From Muricea muricata (lineage: Eukaryota > Cnidaria > Anthozoa > Malacalcyonacea > Plexauridae): DNA of 64,000 bases. The stretch is taken from assembly GCA_963855995.1 (NCBI GenBank), contig OY979717.1, positions 48,342,244 to 48,406,243 on the forward strand, given 5' to 3'. This document shows positions 60,871 through 64,000 of this stretch, in pieces. The position numbers were made by a program, and so were the translations under genes. A model generated the notes under the pieces. It did no database searches, had not been told where the DNA came from, and worked only from the letters and a program-made list of their open reading frames with translations. The first letter of the stretch is position 1; every line of letters starts with the position of its first letter.

Positions 60871-63591
60871 TTAATTGGCTACAAGGCTACTGTCAACATG
60901 AATTTTTGGAAGGGTTGGATCTCTGTTCTCTTTGTAACACTTACTGGTATAGGCGTTTCGTCTTATAACCATTCGATGGTAAAAGAAAAGTTGGCGCCTC
61001 TTTGGCATAGCACACATAATTTTCTTGAATTTCGATGCCCAGATAAATGTTTGTTCTGCTACTGGTGTGTTTAACCCAGGGATCCTCTCCTTTAATAGGT
61101 CCGATGAGTACTTGGTTTTGCATTCTGGTCGCTTATGGTTTCGCATGTGAAGGCGGTCGATAACTTTATTGATCTTCAACCAAATATTATTAAAAGGTGG
61201 TGGCAATGGTAACGGTTTTTGGACGGCTTTTAGACGATCGAGATTGCACATGTTATCGTATGCTAGGAAGAAATCGTCCCATTCTTTCTCCGGTACTCTC
61301 TGTAACCTCTGCATTAAAAATTGCAGTGTGAGCAGCAAAACTTGACCTGGACCTTCAGACCTAGATAGAATACAGTATGTATTATGTATTACATATTAAT
61401 TTCGTGCATAATCAACCTAGTTGCTGTAATACGGCATGTTGTATATTGCAGGACACTTACACGTAAATGGGATTCCACTTGTCTATGTGGCCACCTCCGC
61501 GGACATGATGGAAAAGCCCTCTGGACCATTTACGCAGCACCTTCTGTGTTTCGCCAGTGTCTTTATTGCACGATTCATCATTGTCTTCTGATTGTGCGTC
61601 TTCACATTCCTTTAACAGGTCAGGACATGCATTTAATAAATCAGACGTCCCTACAAAAAAAAGTTAAAAAATAAACGGCGATGCTTTGAAGATGAGTGCT
61701 AACCAGAGCAAAAATGTGATATGAAAAAGAAAACGTATCGCAAAAAAAGATCTTAATAAAGTTGTGGCAGGTCATAGAAAAAGGCGAATTCTAAAATGAA
61801 TAAACCAGACGGAGTGGTTTGAACATTCATTCAAAGTGCACTTTGCGAGCAACTCAAATAATATACCTTGAGATTCTGCAACATTTGAAGGTATTTGATC
61901 TCCGCCTGGTAGATTTGACGCTGCGTTGTTTATTTGCCTGGCGTCACTTAAATTGATGGTTGATGGATCGAACACTGAAAGTAACAATGACGTGCGTGAA
62001 AAACAAAATATAGTTTATTCAATATAAAATACATAGCGTTGACTATACCTGTCACGTTTGAGGTTTTGTTTCTGTAACCCTAACCAAAATCCTAATCTTA
62101 ATCCCAATCATATGGTATGAACCCGACATGAAATAAAGTTATGTATGTATGTTACTAAACCTTCCAATTTTTCAACCAAAATATTTTAATCAATATTTAA
62201 TTATTTAAGTAACATAGAAAAGCTATGATGAATTATTGATCTCGTTTAGCATATTCTGCGGATTGCTGGCTGACTTTGTCTACTTGCCACCATAGTGGAA
62301 ATATTAAGTGCATCAGATAAGATGGAGGAGACAGTGGAAAACCGTGGGCATATCTCTTATAGGTAAAGATGCTGATGAAAAGACACCATTATTACTGCCA
62401 GATACAACCAGCAAGGAGAAAAAAACGAGGGTAAAAGTGGTAAAAAGGAAGATATTTATAAACCTAATGTAGTAATTTTAACGTAAAACTATAATTTTAC
62501 TTTTTTGTTAAATAATTGTTTTCTTACAATAAATTATCCATTTCAATATTCTTTCTCAATGATTCGCAATATCAAGAAGATTTTGAGTACAAATGTTGCA
62601 AAACGAGACCTAAGATATCTTCATAAGTTGAGACCGTCTTGTCCTTGTACAATGTAATTTCTTCAGACAGTTTGATTAACAAGCACCTTAACTACAGTGC
62701 TACGATCGATAGCATTTTTTAATTTTATAGTGGACATACCATCCACGCGTTTTTCCACTTTGCAGTAGTCATGCACAAATTCCCTCAGATTTGTGGGAAT
62801 GCCAAGTTTGGATGCTAGCAGTGCGTGAGTGGAACAGAACGCTGACTGTTGGCTCTCCGGCTCATTTGTGCACACATTCGGGTAGTTGACCAAAGGAAGA
62901 CCACTGATTTGTGCTTTTACTGGGTACATACAGTGAGGGTGGCGAAGCTTCCATATTCCGTCCATCGCTACGAAGTTCTTGCAACCTGTAGCAGTAATGA
63001 AAGGTGAGTTTTCGTATCTAGAATTAAATCTCTGAACTTTCTTTGATCCATCACAGCAGGATTTTCCAGTGGATAAATTCCATGTTTGGAAGAGTTGTGA
63101 ATAATCTAGAAGAAAACTGACTGAATTTCCTGAAGTGATCACATAAACACGTGCCGCGGAAGATTGGTAAATGAGGGCGCTCATATTCATCTATTTGGGT
63201 TCACAAACCGTAAAAACAATCAATTTCAAAAGAAATTAACGAGGGGAAATCCGAATATATGAATGTTGGCTGCCCCCGCTTACCAATCTTCCACGGCCCT
63301 TCCACGGCCCATGATAAATTTTGATTTGAAGCCTGCGTAGTAAACGGCAATAATATTTTGAATTTATCTCACATAAAAAGTACAATCTCACCTTTTTCTC
63401 TGCAGCGGCTCGAGCAGTCGTCGTCTGAGTGTTCATACACTTCATGTCGACGGACTAGATCAATGTGATCCATAAATGTGTCTTTCATTTCATCGACGGT
63501 CCCTTTAAAGTGCCATGTCATCTTCCTTTCCCTTATTTCCTGCTCTATTTCGTGCCAGTAGAATGCATCTGATACTATTCTGCGGTCCAAT
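60871..63591 (-). CDS. KDZ transposase-type gene, 3' part (at least five exons)
   Basis: KDZ (Kyakuja-Dileera-Zisupton) proteins are transposases with a Cys-rich CxC module before the catalytic region. Minus-strand exons: 63591-63392 (phase 2 to 1), about 63190-62740, 61974-61867, 61650-61461 and 61360-60871 (to stop). Phases agree from 62740 onward. The 62740-63190 exon has the CxC-type cluster (TGCKNFVAMDGIWKLRHPHC, NYPNVCTNEPE, FCSTHALL). The junction of the last two exons gives KWNPIYVSEGPGQVLLL. The last exon has YDNMCNLDRLKAVQ, KVIDRLHMRNHKRPEC, LNTPVAEQTFIWASKF and the terminal RMVIRRNAYT, a typical KDZ C-terminus. The link between the first two listed exons is unsolved; a mini-exon near 63250-63340 may intervene. 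The 5' end is beyond the window. It may be an autonomous element or a domesticated copy. Confidence 0.75.
63150..63310. repeat. Imperfect inverted duplication within the KDZ gene
   Basis: GGAAGATTGGTAAATGAGGGC at 63158 has an inverted partner at about 63270-63300 (GCCCCCGCTTACCAATCTTCC). The space between carries TTTCAAAAGAAATT. Probably a small MITE that inserted beside an exon and duplicated its edge. Confidence 0.45.
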
Positions 63592-64000
63592 CTGCTAACT
63601 AATTGGAAAAATGTCTTCGTTTGTAAACTTACAGTTAAAAATCATGAGCTAGTAGATGTGTTATAAAATATGTTTGTAATATTGTTGTTCCTTTGTAGGT
63701 TATCGAATCGTAACCTCCTTAAAATATTCCAGATGAAGCAGTTTTGCTCTTCTTTAATGATACACACAAATCAATATAAACTTGTGAGTGTCATGGGATT
63801 CTTTTTATAATGCATCATAATTAATATGAAACAATGTTTGCATGGCAAGGCTAGCTGCTTCAACACAAATCAACTTGGTTAACCGTAAATGTATAGAATA
63901 GACCTTTCTACATGACGTCAAATGCGTAATATTAACATTACGTGTATTGATTGGCTCGACGTCTTTCCTCAGCCAATTAAATTTCGTGTAACATGTAGAA
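63592..64000. other. Right window edge, no feature supported
   Basis: AT-rich sequence upstream of the first visible KDZ exon on the minus strand; further KDZ exons probably lie beyond the window. An inverted pair GACCTTTCTACATGACG and TAACATGTAGAA at the extreme end hints at another small element. Confidence 0.3.

Noticed and set aside
62373-62446. Plus-strand exon-like stretch (acceptor CTTATAG, open frame KDADEKTPLLLPDTTS, donor GAGG|GTAAAA)
   Set aside because: It lies antisense in a KDZ intron with no partner exon on the plus strand. Too short to trust.

Overview
The window is animal nuclear DNA. It is AT-rich and gene-poor, its genes are split into small exons with GT-AG introns, and it is packed with transposable elements. 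A non-bilaterian invertebrate, most likely a cnidarian, fits best. The grounds are a CR1/L2-type LINE with an esterase ORF1, BEL/Pao and KDZ elements, very many hAT/Tc1/Mutator-like foldback elements, TTAGGG-type interstitial repeats, and a CENP-Q-like gene (the CCAN kinetochore complex is absent from flies and worms). The species assignment is inference. I see no rRNA gene, no intact tRNA gene, no CRISPR array and no bacterial operon.

Layout. (1) 0.5-8.5 kb, minus strand: a seven-exon gene that I assemble as a CENP-Q homologue; all splice phases agree. (2) 8.6-13.9 kb: two 2.5-kb terminal-inverted-repeat elements back to back, forming a 5.3-kb palindrome that starts about 100 bp upstream of the CENP-Q start codon. 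(3) 14.3-18.5 kb: a foldback pair of arms enclosing a 1.44-kb hAT element with a transposase remnant. (4) 19.9-23.6 kb: a decayed BEL/Pao retrotransposon with an opposite-strand CCHC gag fragment inside it. (5) 24.7-38.6 kb: a candidate exon at 24.7 kb, then three tandem copies of a 2.26-kb unit. Each complete unit carries three phase-0 exons on the minus strand. Unit 2 is interrupted by a Tc1-like element and by a full-length CR1/L2 LINE; unit 3 is cut short. (6) 38.85-43.85 kb: a 5-kb minisatellite with a 72-bp unit, which creates huge spurious ORFs. (7) 45.3-49.7 kb, minus strand: a seven-exon gene of 334 codons that uses mostly tiny phase-1 exons; family not recognised. (8) 50.1-56.8 kb, minus strand: a P-loop NTPase gene whose 5-kb intron is filled with hAT, Tc1 and SINE insertions. 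(9) 56.9-59.6 kb: a hAT element containing a Mutator-like element that itself contains a pogo-like and a second hAT element. (10) 60.9-63.6 kb, minus strand: a KDZ transposase-type gene running off the right part of the window.

The genes do not form an obvious pathway. All five reconstructed multi-exon coding regions and the LINE lie on the minus strand, so the local history is one of minus-strand genes whose introns and flanks have been repeatedly colonised. Exon boundaries were worked out by hand from reading frame, splice sites and phase; no RNA or database evidence was available.
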